From assembly GCA_024636155.1 (NCBI GenBank), contig JAGXHM010000008.1, positions 1 to 47,919 of the forward strand: a DNA stretch of 47,919 nucleotides. The letters are read 5' to 3'. The position numbers and the translations under genes are program-made. The stretch comes from Deltaproteobacteria bacterium. Lineage in GTDB: Bacteria; Desulfobacterota; Desulfuromonadia; Desulfuromonadales; BM103. Below, piece by piece: positions 22,947 to 31,308 of this stretch (its first letter is position 1; every line of letters starts with the position of its first letter). The notes beneath the pieces are model-generated. The model was not told the origin of the DNA. It ran no database searches and saw only the letters and a program-made list of their open reading frames with translations.

Positions 22947-24641
22947 TTATTGAGCTTCGCCTTCCGGCGGCCTAATCGGGAGGCGGAGGGTGACCGTTGT
23001 TCCCTTTCCATCTATGCTCTCAATGCTGATTTCACCATGATGCTGTTCCACAATACCTTTTGCGATTACCATCCCGAGCCCAACCCCGAAAGCTTTGGTA
23101 GAATACAAAGGCTCAAAGATTTTCTCTCTGGTTTCGTCCGACATACCTACCCCGTCGTCGCGAACACAAATCTCATATTCGCCTTCGAGCAGACGCGTTG
23201 AAATCCGCAGATTCTTTACTGTGGAGCCTTTGCCCTGAAGAGCGTGCACCGCATTTGTGATGAGGTTGACCATTGCCTGCCGGAGTTTCTCGCGATCAAT
23301 CAATGCCAGAACGCCGCTGGATAAATCCGATTCGCAGTGGATTTCCCCAGGAAGGGTTTGCTCATCAAGTACTCTCTCCATCCACTCGTCAATGGAGGTC
23401 TCGGCGAGATCAAGTCTCTTGACACGCGTATAGCTGGTTAATTCCTCGATGATATTGACGCATCTGAGGATGTTGCGTTCGGCCAATTCAAGGGCGCGTT
23501 CTGCGCGGTGTGGTTCCTTGCGCTCGAGACAATCGCCAATGGTAAAAATTGCCGCTTGGATCGTTCCGAGAGGGTTGCGGAGTTCATGGCTGACCGTCGC
23601 GGTTAACTTCCCAAGTGTGGCCAAACGCTCGCCTTGTATCAACTCCAATTGTGCCTCCTTGAGCTTACGCGTCCGATCATCAACGAGAAGTTCCAACTGC
23701 TCACGGTGTTTAACCAGATCCTCCTCAACCTGCTTGCGCTCGCTGATGTCGAGTGCTGTAAAGACAATCTCCACCGATGGACCACCCATGTCTATGGGCG
23801 TAGAACTGAGCAGCACGTCGATAATGTGCCCGGCTTTGCACTTCCAGCGTGTTTCTACCGTTCCCGTGCCAAAATCGAAAATCTGTCTATACTTCTCGCG
23901 CCCGACATGCTCATAGTCATCGTCACACATATAGAGCATCCTGGCCTTCTGTCCGACCAGTTCCTCATTGGAGTACCCAGTCATCTCACACATTCGTTTG
24001 TTGACCTGCTTGAACATACGGTCAACGACCACACCGACACCGATTGGAGCTGCCCGAAATACGCTTTGCAGGTGGGCCTCGCTCTTCCGGAATTTCTCTT
24101 CTGCCTGCTTGCGCTGAGTGATGTCTATGATGAACCACTCAAAGCCGACAATTCTTCCGGTATGCTGGACAGGATGGGCGGAGAAGACATGGTGACCCAC
24201 CGTGCCATCCTTGCGGCGACTGGTGAAATCGCCTAACGGTATGGGCATCCCTTTGTGCAGTTCGGCCAAATGTTTGAGTGCCGAATCAGATGTGCTGTCC
24301 AACTGCATCAAGCTGAAGTGTTTGCCGATGACCTCTTCCCGTGATTCATACCTGTGCATTTTCAGCCAGGCATCATTAACATCCACGAATCGGTCATTCG
24401 TGTCTAAACGGAAGTAACCGGCGGGTGTCATCTTGACCACATTATGCATGTGCAATTCGTACTCATTCAGGGTTTGATTTGCCAGGCGCAGTTCTTCGTT
24501 TTGCATCTCCAACTCGACCTGATGTACCTGTAACTCATGCAGTAAGCGTTTTACGTCAGTCTCACCGGTGGATGATGGTTGCGAAGCAACCTTGTCCTCG
24601 GCCTTGCGGCGCAATTCTCTGTCGCTCTCTGTCCTTTTCAT
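22947..24641 (-). CDS. PAS-domain sensor histidine kinase
   Basis: Start at ATG 24641 (MKRTESDRELRR); the frame is open to 24680. The product has 564 residues and no membrane segment, so it is a cytoplasmic sensor. An N-terminal coiled coil (LLHELQVHQVELEMQNEELRL is cut here: ELQVHQVELEMQ) precedes two PAS domains (about 65-185 with a PAC-type DITQRKQAEE end; about 190-320 ending DISERKQVEE). HisKA carries the phospho-acceptor His in TATVSHELRNPLG. The ATPase domain shows NLITNAVHAL, DDGVGM and a GVGLGMVIAKGIVEQH lid. There is no receiver domain and no regulator gene adjacent. The signal is unknown. Confidence 0.9.
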   Translation of the reverse strand: MKRTESDRELRRKAEDKVASQPSSTGETDVKRLLHELQVHQVELEMQNEELRLANQTLNEYELHMHNVVKMTPAGYFRLDTNDRFVDVNDAWLKMHRYESREEVIGKHFSLMQLDSTSDSALKHLAELHKGMPIPLGDFTSRRKDGTVGHHVFSAHPVQHTGRIVGFEWFIIDITQRKQAEEKFRKSEAHLQSVFRAAPIGVGVVVDRMFKQVNKRMCEMTGYSNEELVGQKARMLYMCDDDYEHVGREKYRQIFDFGTGTVETRWKCKAGHIIDVLLSSTPIDMGGPSVEIVFTALDISERKQVEEDLVKHREQLELLVDDRTRKLKEAQLELIQGERLATLGKLTATVSHELRNPLGTIQAAIFTIGDCLERKEPHRAERALELAERNILRCVNIIEELTSYTRVKRLDLAETSIDEWMERVLDEQTLPGEIHCESDLSSGVLALIDREKLRQAMVNLITNAVHALQGKGSTVKNLRISTRLLEGEYEICVRDDGVGMSDETREKIFEPLYSTKAFGVGLGMVIAKGIVEQHHGEISIESIDGKGTTVTLRLPIRPPEGEAQ

Positions 24642-24702
24642 ATCACCGGCCCATAAAATGACAACGCAAACTTCCCACAAGAGGGATAGGTTAAAACAAG
24701 AA

Positions 24703-24729
24703 AAGCCATCCGCTTCTAACCGATGGCTT
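24703..24729 (-). terminator. Terminator-like hairpin upstream of the histidine kinase
   Basis: AAGCCATC (24703-24710) and GATGGCTT (24722-24729) form an 8-bp stem. On the minus strand it is followed by TTCTTGTTTT, so it would stop transcription coming from the right before the kinase. Confidence 0.5.
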
Positions 24730-24755
24730 GTCGTTATTTTTCATCGTCCCCCCCC

Positions 24756-24960
24756 TCTAGATTCTCAGATACCTACACAAATAAGACATCTCCAAACTAC
24801 ATCAATCGAAGGCTTGGGCAAAGAAATTTGTTTTCTTATTTATGCTCCTACATTGGTTTGCTGGTATGAAATTGCCAGAAACGCATAATTATTGCTGACC
24901 CTGCAATCTAAGAAAATGGCCCACCCCTTTAATCCATCCTGGCAGTGGTGAGAAATAAGA
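24756..24960. repeat. Degenerate ~200-bp repeat, copy B
   Basis: Same order of blocks as 21877-22090: CTCTAGATTCTCAGATACCT is identical in both. The internal blocks GAAATTGCCAGAAACGC, CCTGCAATCTAAGAA and CTTTAATCCATCCT match with changes. The two copies are in direct orientation about 2.9 kb apart. Confidence 0.6.
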
Positions 24961-24994
24961 ACGGCTCAAGTTGCTCTGGAGCTATTACCACTAT

Positions 24995-25248
24995 TCAGCT
25001 TGCGATTTCTTCATTTTCCCGACGCTTAAGGTAACGGGCCAGACCAAATCCTGACAGCATAAAAAACCCAGCAGCAGTAAACGGCTGTCTACTCCCGATG
25101 CAGCGAGACCTCCGAGCAGGACAAAGCCAATCAGTGAAGGAGGGATGCCGATGGCGGTGCCGGGATGCTGCTCAAGGGCAACTTCGAACGCTACCAGAGA
25201 GCCAGCGTCACTAGTAGAAGTCTCCGCTACAAGGTTCCAGGACGATTT
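24995..25248 (-). pseudogene. Remnant of a membrane protein C-terminus
   Basis: The minus strand reads open without a start codon from 25248: AETSTSDAGSLVAFEVAL, then a Gly-rich hydrophobic segment (IGIPPSLIGFVLLGGLAASG). Adding one base in the six-base A run at 25061-25066 continues into a second hydrophobic segment and a basic tail, FMLSGFGLARYLKRREN, ending at TGA 24995-24997. It therefore looks like the two-helix C-terminal part of a lost or frameshifted membrane protein. I cannot name the family. Confidence 0.3.
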
Positions 25249-25257
25249 TCAGCTGCT

Positions 25258-26208
25258 TCACGCTGAGATCAGCCCCTCTTCCCCGCTCTCCTTACAGTTT
25301 CCTTCCGAGCAACTGGCACCATAGGCAAAGCAGGAATAACAGCGGTGATGCTTGAGCATGACGCGTTCTGACATAGCCACCGTTAGCGTACGACCAAGAT
25401 TGTAGCTGCCATCGTCATCGACCAGGGTACAGGCGTAGACGCCGCACTTGCCCTTTTGTTTGACGATCATCTTGCTGTAGTTGCACATGAAACCGTCGCG
25501 CTGCGATGTGGAAAGATAGGTCGTCATGCAGCTCTCGGTAATCTCCGGCACATCGGGCCTTGAGTCTGGCTTGTGGAGTTCCGGGAATTTGATGATGGTA
25601 ATATCCACCGGTACGCCAGCCGTGCGAAAATAGGGTGCGTAGGCTTTATCAACTGTTACATTATCTTCTCCCGCCAGCATCAGGCGAGCGATTGAAACCC
25701 CGAAGCCCTCACGATACAGCCGTCCCATGGTGTCCAGCGCCTTTTGGAAATTTCCCTTGCCGCGTGACTCGTCATGCTTGTGCGGATCGGGATGGTCCAG
25801 GCTGATACGAAAATTCAGGGCATTCGGCTTGTCGCTGAGCGGTATCACCCTGGCGAACTGGTTGATCAACGGCTCGGTCGCATTGGTCAGGACCAGGCAG
25901 GGCTTGAAGTTCAGCGCGTAGTCGAGAATCGAAATGAAATGCGGGTTGACAAAGGGCTCTCCACCGGTGAAAGAAAACTTCTCGACTCCCAATTCGACGG
26001 CCTCATCGATGAACGTTCTGGCGTCTTCCAGGGTGATAAACTCCAGTCGATTATCACCGGGTTTGGAGCCTTCGAGACAGAACGGACAGCGCAGATTGCA
26101 CGAGGTGCCGGTATGGAACCACAGCTCGTGCAGCAGTTGCGGCTGAATATAGCCACGCTTTTCCCCCTTGCTGCTGAGTAGCCAGTTGTTATCGCGTATC
26201 ATCGTCAT
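25258..26208 (-). CDS. Radical SAM enzyme with Cys-rich C-terminus
   Basis: This is a 316-residue protein. The S-adenosylmethionine [4Fe-4S] motif is CNLRCPFC (Cys37, Cys41, Cys44), followed by the FTGGEPFVNP SAM-binding segment. The C-terminal quarter contains six or more further Cys (CGVYAC, CYSCFAYGASCSEGNC), an arrangement like the auxiliary cluster regions of SPASM/twitch enzymes. Such enzymes often modify peptides or cofactors. Neighbours upstream are an unknown 87-residue protein and a hydrolase-OsmC fusion. The chosen start, MTMIRDNNW, has GGAGAG ten bases upstream; M3 is also possible. Substrate unknown. Confidence 0.85.
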   Translation of the reverse strand: MTMIRDNNWLLSSKGEKRGYIQPQLLHELWFHTGTSCNLRCPFCLEGSKPGDNRLEFITLEDARTFIDEAVELGVEKFSFTGGEPFVNPHFISILDYALNFKPCLVLTNATEPLINQFARVIPLSDKPNALNFRISLDHPDPHKHDESRGKGNFQKALDTMGRLYREGFGVSIARLMLAGEDNVTVDKAYAPYFRTAGVPVDITIIKFPELHKPDSRPDVPEITESCMTTYLSTSQRDGFMCNYSKMIVKQKGKCGVYACTLVDDDGSYNLGRTLTVAMSERVMLKHHRCYSCFAYGASCSEGNCKESGEEGLISA

Positions 26209-26303
26209 AAAAGAACACTCTCCTCAAATCTGTGCCTAATCAACTTTTTCATCATTTCACTCCGACTCATCACCCCACCATAATGAGGCCATATTCTCAC
26301 CCA

Positions 26304-26567
26304 TCAGAAAACCAGATCGGCCATCTCGACGGGCAAACCTCGCCTGCTACGCTCAATTTCTGGCAACACATCCAGGCTCGGCCAGAGTCCAGAAAGGAGG
26401 GCGTCAGCATATCCGGCCTTAAGATCGGCGGCAACCATCTTTTGCTGCGCTTGTTCGGCCACGTAACTCAATCGATGCCAACTACAACGGATACGATCTT
26501 CCTCGGGGGTGAGCAGCAGGTACCAGCCATCCCGGGTGCCGTCGTTGGCGGGGAGAACGTAGTCCAT
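26304..26567 (-). CDS. 87-aa hypothetical protein between OsmC fusion and radical SAM gene
   Basis: Start at ATG 26567 (CGGAGATTTCTTCG upstream), beginning MDYVLPANDGTRDGWYLLL. Mostly polar, with aromatic clusters (RIRCSWHRLSYVAEQ) and one Cys; ends LPVEMADLVF. No signal or membrane segment. It is 29 bp downstream of the hydrolase-OsmC gene and 95 bp upstream of the radical SAM gene, so the three are probably one transcript. It could be a substrate or partner of the radical SAM enzyme; that is speculation from position. Confidence 0.65.
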   Translation of the reverse strand: MDYVLPANDGTRDGWYLLLTPEEDRIRCSWHRLSYVAEQAQQKMVAADLKAGYADALLSGLWPSLDVLPEIERSRRGLPVEMADLVF

Positions 26568-26596
26568 CGAAGAAATCTCCGGCAAAAGGTTAAATT

Positions 26597-27826
26597 TTAC
26601 GGCAATAACGTTTTGAGAGTTGTCTCTATTTTAACTTCAGAGTGCAGAGTTCGGTGCACGGGGCATTTCTCGGCAATTTCCAGCAGCCGTTGGCGTTGTT
26701 CCGAATCGAGCTCTCCAAACAGCTCTATTTCACGCTCAAACTTGTCGATCTTATGTTTGGGGTCCTTGCAGTCGGCACAGTCTTGGGCATGGATTTTCTC
26801 GTGATGCAAGCGAACCACGGCTGTTTCCAGAGGCCATGATTTCTGCCGGGCGTACATTTGTAAGGTCATGCTGGTGCAAGCACCCAAGGCCGCGAGCAGA
26901 TAATCGTAAGGAGACGGCCCCTGGTTGGTTCCTCCGTAGGCGATGGGTTCATCCGCCACGAGGGGATGGCCGTTAACAAACATGTCGGTACGGAACCCAC
27001 TTGAGGCTGTCCGTACCGTCACCCGGTTGTCAATGGCCTCAGGGAAAGACGTGCCTTCCTCGCGGATATCCAGATAACGGCGCGCCCAGGTCGCGATCAT
27101 CTCAGCTGCGTACTGTGAGTCCTCTTTACGCGTCAGCAAGTGGTCAGCAGGGTCAAGTGAGATAAAGTTCTTCGGGTGTCTTGCTGCCTGGTAAATTTCG
27201 GCGGCATTCTCTATGCCGACAACTGTATCTCTAGGTGAATGCATGATGAGTAAAGCTGCCGACAGATTTCGAATGATTGCCTCTGGTTTTTGCTCTTCAA
27301 GGTCATCAAGAAACGCCTTGCGAACCACAAAGGTCCGACCGGCGATATCCACCTTGGCTTCACCCTCATCCTCAATTTCCTGCCGATAAGATTCGAAGAG
27401 ACGCATGGCATGATGAGGATGATAGGGTGCAGCGATCGTAGCGATGGCACGGATCGAAGATATTTGAGAGGCCGCGTGTATGACTGCGGCACCGCCCAGA
27501 GAGTGCCCAATCAAGATTTCCGGAGAGCTATAACTCTCACTCAAAAAACGACTTGCCGCGATAATATCGGCAACATTGTCTGAAAAGGTCGTGGCCGAGA
27601 AATCTCCAGCACTATCGCCCAAACCGGTAAAATCGAAACGCAGCACTGCGATTCGTCTGCGACTGAGGGCTCGACAAATGTTGACTGCCGCCGCAACGTT
27701 TTTAGTGCAGGTAAAACAATGAGCAAAGATCGCAAAACCAAGGGGCTGTTCATCTTCGGGTAATTCGAGGACCGCCGCAAGTTCTACTCCAGCGTGATTT
27801 TGAAAGGTAACTTTCTTGGATTTCAT
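26597..27826 (-). CDS. Alpha/beta hydrolase-OsmC fusion protein
   Basis: Start at ATG 27826 behind GAGGGAGATATC; 409 residues. Residues 1-255 are an alpha/beta hydrolase with FAHCFTCTKN, nucleophile elbow GHSLGG, an Asp/His-bearing MHSPRDTVVGIEN and DPADHLLT. Residues about 270-409 are an OsmC/Ohr-type domain (TDMFVNGHPLVADEPIAYGGTNQGPSPYDY cut here: GGTNQGPSPYDYLLAALGAC) with the two peroxidatic cysteines in LGACTS and EKCPVHRTL. This fusion is known; the OsmC half reduces organic hydroperoxides, the hydrolase half has an unknown ester substrate. Cytoplasmic. First gene of the cluster toward the radical SAM enzyme. Confidence 0.9.
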   Translation of the reverse strand: MKSKKVTFQNHAGVELAAVLELPEDEQPLGFAIFAHCFTCTKNVAAAVNICRALSRRRIAVLRFDFTGLGDSAGDFSATTFSDNVADIIAASRFLSESYSSPEILIGHSLGGAAVIHAASQISSIRAIATIAAPYHPHHAMRLFESYRQEIEDEGEAKVDIAGRTFVVRKAFLDDLEEQKPEAIIRNLSAALLIMHSPRDTVVGIENAAEIYQAARHPKNFISLDPADHLLTRKEDSQYAAEMIATWARRYLDIREEGTSFPEAIDNRVTVRTASSGFRTDMFVNGHPLVADEPIAYGGTNQGPSPYDYLLAALGACTSMTLQMYARQKSWPLETAVVRLHHEKIHAQDCADCKDPKHKIDKFEREIELFGELDSEQRQRLLEIAEKCPVHRTLHSEVKIETTLKTLLP

Positions 27827-27848
27827 GATATCTCCCTCGGCAAAGTCA

Positions 27849-28025
27849 TCAATTGTTGAGCTGCCAATTATAATCATAAACATCGATGGCTGAGCGCTCA
27901 TCGAGCCCGGCCGCAAGTTCGGCTTTTGGCGCGGCGCAAGCGGTAATGGTCGTGCCGAACAGCAGGAAGATCGCGATAAGTAACGCTTGGGAAGAGGAGC
28001 GCATCATGTTCCCTTTGAATAACAT
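27849..28025 (-). CDS. 58-aa lipoprotein
   Basis: ATG 28025 with AGAGGATAAC upstream. After a short basic N-terminus (MLFKGNMMRSSSQ) comes a hydrophobic segment and the lipobox TITAC, leaving a mature part of about 29 residues ending DVYDYNWQLNN. It lies 13 bp downstream of the flavin disulfide reductase gene and 22 bp upstream of the hydrolase-OsmC gene, so it belongs to their transcript. Function unknown. Confidence 0.6.
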   Translation of the reverse strand: MLFKGNMMRSSSQALLIAIFLLFGTTITACAAPKAELAAGLDERSAIDVYDYNWQLNN

Positions 28026-28038
28026 GTTATCCTCTTGC

Positions 28039-30192
28039 TTAACTTCGCCGCCAGGCATGAAACTTCTCCACCCACGCCAATAACTTCTCCGGCGTGTGGG
28101 CCTTCTTCCATTCTCCGGCCGCCGCCTTGTTAGCTTCCGACATAGTCGGATAGGTGTGGATGGTGCCAAGAATTTTGTTGAGGCCGAGGCCGTGCTTCAT
28201 GGCCAATACGTATTCAGCGAGCAGGTCACCGGCATGAGTGCCGACGATGGTGACGCCGAGCAGTTTATCACTGCCGGGTTTGGTGAGCACCTTAATCCAG
28301 CCGCGATCCTCGGAATCGGCGATGGCGCGGTCGAGGTCTTCGATGCCATAGTGCGTCACTTCATAAGCGACCCCTTGCTCCTTTGCTTCGTCTTCGGAAA
28401 GACCAACACGGGCAACTTCAGGGTCAGTGAAGGTTGCCCAGGGGATGACGCGGTAGTCGACCTTGAAGGATTTAAAAGTACCGAAGAGGGCATTGACCGC
28501 GGCAAACCAGGCCATGTGCGCAGCCGTGTGGGTGAACTGGTAGGGCCCTGCCACATCGCCGACAGCGAAGATGTTGGGGAAGTTGGTGCGCAACAGCGGA
28601 TCGACGGCTACGGTGCCACTGTCACTGATCTCAACACCGAGCTCCTCAAGGCCGAAGCCGGTTACATTGGGTCGACGGCCGACGGCGATGAGGATCTGGT
28701 CAAAAGGAACCTTAATGATCTCGCCATCAGCATCGCAGAGCAGAATGTTCTGACCCTCTTCCTGGATGACCTCTTTGGCGGCATGACTGGTCAGAACGCG
28801 AATTCCGTCTGCTTCGAACTGTTTTTGCAGGTAGGCAGAGACTTCCGGGTCTTCGCGGCCCATGATGCGAGGCGCCATCTCAACCTGAGTCACGTCGGCA
28901 CCGAGGCGGGCCATGGCCTGGGTCATCTCCGAGCCAATCGGACCACCACCGAGCACAATCAGGCGGCCGGGGTTTTCGCGAAGTTGCCAGAGATTATCCG
29001 AAGTCAGATAGTTAATCTTATCGAGGCCTGGAATCGGTGGCACAAAAGGACGTGCCCCCGTTGCAATGATGATGTTGCGCGTGGTCAGCGTCTGGCCGTT
29101 AACTTCCACCGTCCAGGGTGAGGTGATGGTCGCTGCACCGGTAAAACATTCAACACCAAGTTCTGTGTAGCGTTCCACTGAATCGTGCGGCTCAACCTTG
29201 TCGATGACGCTCTGCACCCGCTCCATGACTGCGGCAAAATCATACTCAAACTTCCCGGACTTGAAGCCGAATTCTTGAGCACGTCGAGCATAGGAGATCA
29301 TCTTGGCAGAGCGGATCAACGCTTTGCTCGGTACGCAGCCGGTGTTCAGACAGTCGCCGCCCATCTTGTCTTTTTCAATCAGCGCCACCTTGGCCTTGAC
29401 CGCAGCCGCGATATAGGCAGAGACCAGCCCGCCGGAACCGGCACCAATGGCCACGAGATTGTAATCGAATTTCTTTGGTTTGTCCCAACCGTCAAAGGCT
29501 TTGCGACTTTTAACGACCTCGATGATGCGCTTAGCGATCAGCGGAAAAATGCCGAGTAACACAAAAGAAATCAGGATACCGGGGGAGAGTATCCCTGCTG
29601 CACTTTCGATCTGGCCGATTTGGGTGCCGGCATTGACGTAGACCGCCGTGCCGGCCAACATGCCTATCTGGCTGACCCAGTAAAAAGTCCTCGCACGTAT
29701 AGGTGTAAGGCCCATTAAAAGGTTGATGGCAAAGAAGGGAAAGAGCGGGACAAGCCGCAAGGTGAAGAGATAGAAAGGCCCTTCGCGTTCAACCCCCTCA
29801 TTAATCGCCTTGAGTTTGTCACCAAACTTGCCCTGCACCCAATCATTCAAGAGGAATCGCGAGGCAAGAAACGCCAGGGTCGCGCCGATGGTGCTGGCAA
29901 AAGAGACGACGACCAGAGCGGTCCAGAAACCGAGTAAGGCTCCACCAGCCAGAGTCATGACCGCCGCCCCCGGTAAAGAGAGCGCTGTGACCACCACGTA
30001 GAGGACAAAGTAGATGGCGATGGTCAACAATCGGTTGTGCGTGTAGAAATCAGCGAATGATGATTGCCGTGCCTTGAACTCAGCCAGCGTCAGATATTTG
30101 TGCAGGTCAAACCAGAAGAAAGCACCAATTGAAACTGCGACCAGCAGCAGCAGAAAAATTTTTCGAGTTTGAGCGTTCAAGGTTGGCCTCAT
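28039..30192 (-). CDS. VTT (DedA-like) membrane domain fused to flavin disulfide reductase
   Basis: This is a 717-residue protein. Residues 10-225 form a VTT/SNARE-associated membrane domain (LSLPGAAVMTLAGGALLGFW, LRLVPLFPFFAINLLMG). Residues 243-717 are a class I pyridine nucleotide-disulfide oxidoreductase: FAD motif GAGSGG (250-255), redox-active pair Cys281/Cys286 in GGDCLNTGCVPSK, NADH motif GGGPIGSE, second FAD motif FAVGDVAG, and the C-terminal HTYPTMSEA histidine region. This fusion is known in several phyla and is often annotated mercuric reductase or dihydrolipoamide dehydrogenase, but no Hg-binding Cys pair is seen. It would place a NAD(P)H-linked disulfide reductase at the inner membrane. 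Substrate unknown. Confidence 0.9.
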   Translation of the reverse strand: MRPTLNAQTRKIFLLLLVAVSIGAFFWFDLHKYLTLAEFKARQSSFADFYTHNRLLTIAIYFVLYVVVTALSLPGAAVMTLAGGALLGFWTALVVVSFASTIGATLAFLASRFLLNDWVQGKFGDKLKAINEGVEREGPFYLFTLRLVPLFPFFAINLLMGLTPIRARTFYWVSQIGMLAGTAVYVNAGTQIGQIESAAGILSPGILISFVLLGIFPLIAKRIIEVVKSRKAFDGWDKPKKFDYNLVAIGAGSGGLVSAYIAAAVKAKVALIEKDKMGGDCLNTGCVPSKALIRSAKMISYARRAQEFGFKSGKFEYDFAAVMERVQSVIDKVEPHDSVERYTELGVECFTGAATITSPWTVEVNGQTLTTRNIIIATGARPFVPPIPGLDKINYLTSDNLWQLRENPGRLIVLGGGPIGSEMTQAMARLGADVTQVEMAPRIMGREDPEVSAYLQKQFEADGIRVLTSHAAKEVIQEEGQNILLCDADGEIIKVPFDQILIAVGRRPNVTGFGLEELGVEISDSGTVAVDPLLRTNFPNIFAVGDVAGPYQFTHTAAHMAWFAAVNALFGTFKSFKVDYRVIPWATFTDPEVARVGLSEDEAKEQGVAYEVTHYGIEDLDRAIADSEDRGWIKVLTKPGSDKLLGVTIVGTHAGDLLAEYVLAMKHGLGLNKILGTIHTYPTMSEANKAAAGEWKKAHTPEKLLAWVEKFHAWRRS

Positions 30193-30242
30193 TTATTCTG
30201 CAAGGAGACAATGGCCTCCCTGCAAGTTGTGAAAAGGGTTCT

Positions 30243-30259
30243 TTTACCGGTCCGGTAAA
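30243..30259. promoter_or_regulatory. 17-bp palindrome upstream of the VTT-reductase gene
   Basis: TTTACCGG-T-CCGGTAAA is a perfect inverted repeat 51 bases upstream of ATG 30192 on the minus strand. Its symmetry suits a dimeric repressor site; no regulator is identified. Confidence 0.45.
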
Positions 30260-30364
30260 GATCCAATCGTTGCTGATCGTGGCTATGGCAACCGATGCAA
30301 CCTGCGACCTTGCTTTATTATAGAGCTTCTCTCATTGGTTGGCTTCTCTGCAGATATTTAGCGA

Positions 30365-30568
30365 CTATTTCTCCACCTGGCGCCTGGCGGTAACCGTCTC
30401 ACCAGCAATGCCCCAGTTGTCGGTATCAACCTCATCAATGACGACCACGAGTGATGCCGGGTTTTTGCCCAGGACATTGACCAGTAACTCGGTTACTCCT
30501 TTGATGAGTTGGGCCTTCTGCTCAGCAGTTGCCCCATCGCGGGTGATTTTAATGTTGACATACGGCAT
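30365..30568 (-). CDS. 4-oxalocrotonate tautomerase-family protein
   Basis: This is a 67-residue protein with AAGGAGATTTGTC upstream. After Met removal the N-terminal Pro (MPYVNIKITRDG) is the catalytic base. Length, the EQKAQLIKGVTELLVNVLGK helix and VVVIDEVDTDNWGIAGETV match DmpI/4-OT-type tautomerases, which form hexamers and act on enols of aromatic degradation products; many have no known substrate. It is a single short gene, overlapped at its 5' end by a TetR remnant. Confidence 0.9.
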   Translation of the reverse strand: MPYVNIKITRDGATAEQKAQLIKGVTELLVNVLGKNPASLVVVIDEVDTDNWGIAGETVTARRQVEK

Positions 30569-30716
30569 GACAAATCTCCTTGTTCGGATTGAGTTTCAGG
30601 TCGAGCAGAGCACGAAGGGTGAGCAGGCAGCTCTTTAACGGAGCTTCTGATTTGATCAGCCGGGCCCGCATGATTCCGCCTTCGATGGTTGCAACGATCA
30701 GCGTTGCCAGCTCTAC
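30549..30716 (-). pseudogene. TetR-family regulator C-terminal remnant
   Basis: Directly after the TAA of the DMT-type transporter the same minus-strand frame stays open for about 55 codons: VELATLIVATIEGGIMRARLIK, then SEAPLKSCLLTLRALLDLKL and a short tail, ending at TAA 30549-30551. The LATLIVATIEGGIMRAR segment is typical of the last helices of TetR-type regulators. There is no helix-turn-helix part and no start, so this is the 3' stub of a deleted gene. It suggests the transporter gene was inserted or brought next to it by deletion. Confidence 0.5.
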
Positions 30717-31166
30717 TTAATAGACTTTGATCAACCAGGCGCCGCCACAGAGCATTAAGACTCCGGCGATGCGGCCAAGACTGATTGGATGAAGTGGGTA
30801 GCCTAACGCGCCGAAATGGTCGAGTAGCAATGAAGCGAACATTTGTCCAGCGAGGATCAGGGCGACCATGGACGTTGCGCCGAGTTTGGACACAAGGATG
30901 ATCGTCGCCGTGACAAAAAAGGCTCCCAGCATGCCGCCGAACCAGATCCACCAGGGGTGATTGCCGGCCGAGGCCAGCATTGGCAAAGGGATGCGGGTGG
31001 CCAGAGAGTAGATAACCAGAGTCAGAGTACCAACTGCGAAGGAGATGGTTGATGCAAGAACAGGCGAGCGGGTCCAGAGGCCAAGTTGAGCGTTGATACC
31101 TGCTTGGGTTGGTACAGAAATGCCAGCCAGAATCGCCATGAGAATAAAAAGAGTTGTAGGGGACAT
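30717..31166 (-). CDS. DMT-superfamily (DUF606/YdcZ-type) membrane protein
   Basis: Start MSPTTLF at ATG 31166 is chosen; ATG 31178 (MDPI) and longer starts lack a ribosome site. About 149 residues with five hydrophobic helices (LFILMAILAGISVPTQAGINAQLG, WIWFGGMLGAFFVTATIILVSKLGATSMVALILAGQ). The GINAQLG and GAFFVT motifs are typical of the DUF606 family, small proteins often paired to form one DMT-like exporter. No second half is present. Substrate unknown. Confidence 0.8.
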   Translation of the reverse strand: MSPTTLFILMAILAGISVPTQAGINAQLGLWTRSPVLASTISFAVGTLTLVIYSLATRIPLPMLASAGNHPWWIWFGGMLGAFFVTATIILVSKLGATSMVALILAGQMFASLLLDHFGALGYPLHPISLGRIAGVLMLCGGAWLIKVY

Positions 31167-31308
31167 AATTGGGTCCATTTGAAAAAAAAGAATGAATAGA
31201 GAAAATCTGGTCAATTAAGAGACAAAGAGAACAACAAACCTGATTTAACGCCAGCATTGTCCGGTTAGGAAATTGCATGGGCTTAACAGGCATAAAACCA
31301 ATGTCTTG

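Noticed and set aside
28096-29121. 341-codon plus-strand frame opposite the VTT-reductase gene
   Set aside because: Antisense shadow of a gene with full catalytic motifs on the minus strand.
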